From Ensifer adhaerens (GTDB taxonomy: Bacteria; Pseudomonadota; Alphaproteobacteria; Rhizobiales; Rhizobiaceae): a stretch of DNA of 64,000 nucleotides. Positions 63,955 to 64,000 of this stretch are shown one piece after another. The notes under the pieces are model-generated. The model had not been told where the DNA came from. It did no database searches and saw only the letters and a program-made list of their open reading frames with translations. Where the stretch lies: the NCBI GenBank assembly GCA_900215285.1, contig OCMG01000004.1, positions 3,401,582-3,465,581 on the forward strand, written 5' to 3'. The translations under genes and the position numbers were made by a program. Numbering within the stretch: the stretch's first letter is position 1; every line of letters begins with the position of its first letter.

Positions 63955-64000
63955 GTTAAACACAGCTTCAGGCTGGTTTCCGGGCTCCAGAACCGCCCCT
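63955..64000 (-). promoter_or_regulatory. Possible 3' end of a cobalamin-type riboswitch
   Basis: On the minus strand, AGCCCGGAAACCAGCC (63970-63985) resembles the conserved 3' B12 box AGYCMGGAnACCnGCC seen complete at 8109-8125. The remaining parts would lie beyond the window edge, so this is only suggestive. If real it would stand about 145 nt upstream of gbcA or serve a gene not yet seen. Confidence 0.25.

Noticed and set aside
1..64000. CRISPR arrays, tRNA or rRNA genes, transposases, replication origins
   Set aside because: No regularly spaced repeats, no cloverleaf or rRNA-like stretch, no DDE/serine/tyrosine recombinase motif was seen while reading both strands.

Overview
This 64 kb window is GC-rich chromosomal DNA from an alphaproteobacterium, most likely a member of the Rhizobiaceae (Rhizobium/Agrobacterium/Shinella-like). 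The evidence is the gene set: a MucR-type zinc-finger regulator, DUF5330, DUF3422 and DUF6456 proteins, betI/betB/betA, CysH plus CysDN, a seven-gene Mrp (Pha/Mnh) antiporter operon, FixK-type boxes, and mosaic palindromic intergenic repeats of the kind found in rhizobia. No rRNA, tRNA, CRISPR array or transposase was found. I worked by reading only, so family names rest on motif recognition and not on searches.

Layout. 0-7 kb: the 3'-truncated copy of a chemotaxis transducer, a membrane-anchored peptidoglycan-binding protein overlapping a PAS-histidine kinase, a DUF5330 protein, SufE, and a coupled pair made of a DUF6456 protein and a stand-alone DnaA domain IV-like protein. 7-15 kb: a cobalamin riboswitch driving a lone CbiM-like permease; a tightly overlapping operon of a Crp/Fnr regulator, a FecBCD-type ABC importer and a PCu(A)C copper chaperone; then a small FNR/FixK-box island (small membrane protein, universal stress protein, DksA-like protein) and msrB. 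15-23 kb: a less GC-rich secreted orphan and mnhA-G. 23-31 kb: mucR, two GSTs, a SPINDLY/OGT-like transferase, and nikR divergent from nikMN-nikQ-nikO with a NikR operator candidate between them. 31-38 kb: a degraded toxin with intact-looking antitoxin, cysHDN, a secreted esterase and a ClC-type antiporter. 38-46 kb: a lone MprF/LpiA synthase domain, hicAB, and the bet genes, with betA separated from betIB by about 1.1 kb of accessory DNA. 46-49 kb: an unusual lipoprotein plus phage-tail-lysozyme-like pair. 49-61 kb: an EAL-CBS-GGDEF protein, a quinone oxidoreductase, tandem paralogous sugar-efflux MFS transporters, a RelE/XRE toxin-antitoxin pair, a Rhizobium-type asparaginase, DUF3422, a GH25 lipoprotein and a sarcosine-oxidase-like FAD enzyme. 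61-64 kb: the glycine-betaine demethylase genes gbcB and gbcA, both interrupted by frameshifts.

How they fit together. Two themes stand out. One is transition-metal supply: B12-controlled CbiM, the FecBCD+PCu(A)C operon and NikR/NikMNQO. The other is quaternary-amine metabolism: BetI/BetB/BetA make glycine betaine from choline, GbcA/GbcB would demethylate it, and the FAD oxidoreductase could act on a downstream N-methylglycine. The broken gbcA/gbcB reading frames imply either loss of betaine catabolism with retention of betaine synthesis, or a locally error-rich sequence. The best candidates for an undescribed system are the lipoprotein/lysozyme-like pair at 46.3-48.4 kb and the Crp-FecBCD-PCu(A)C operon.
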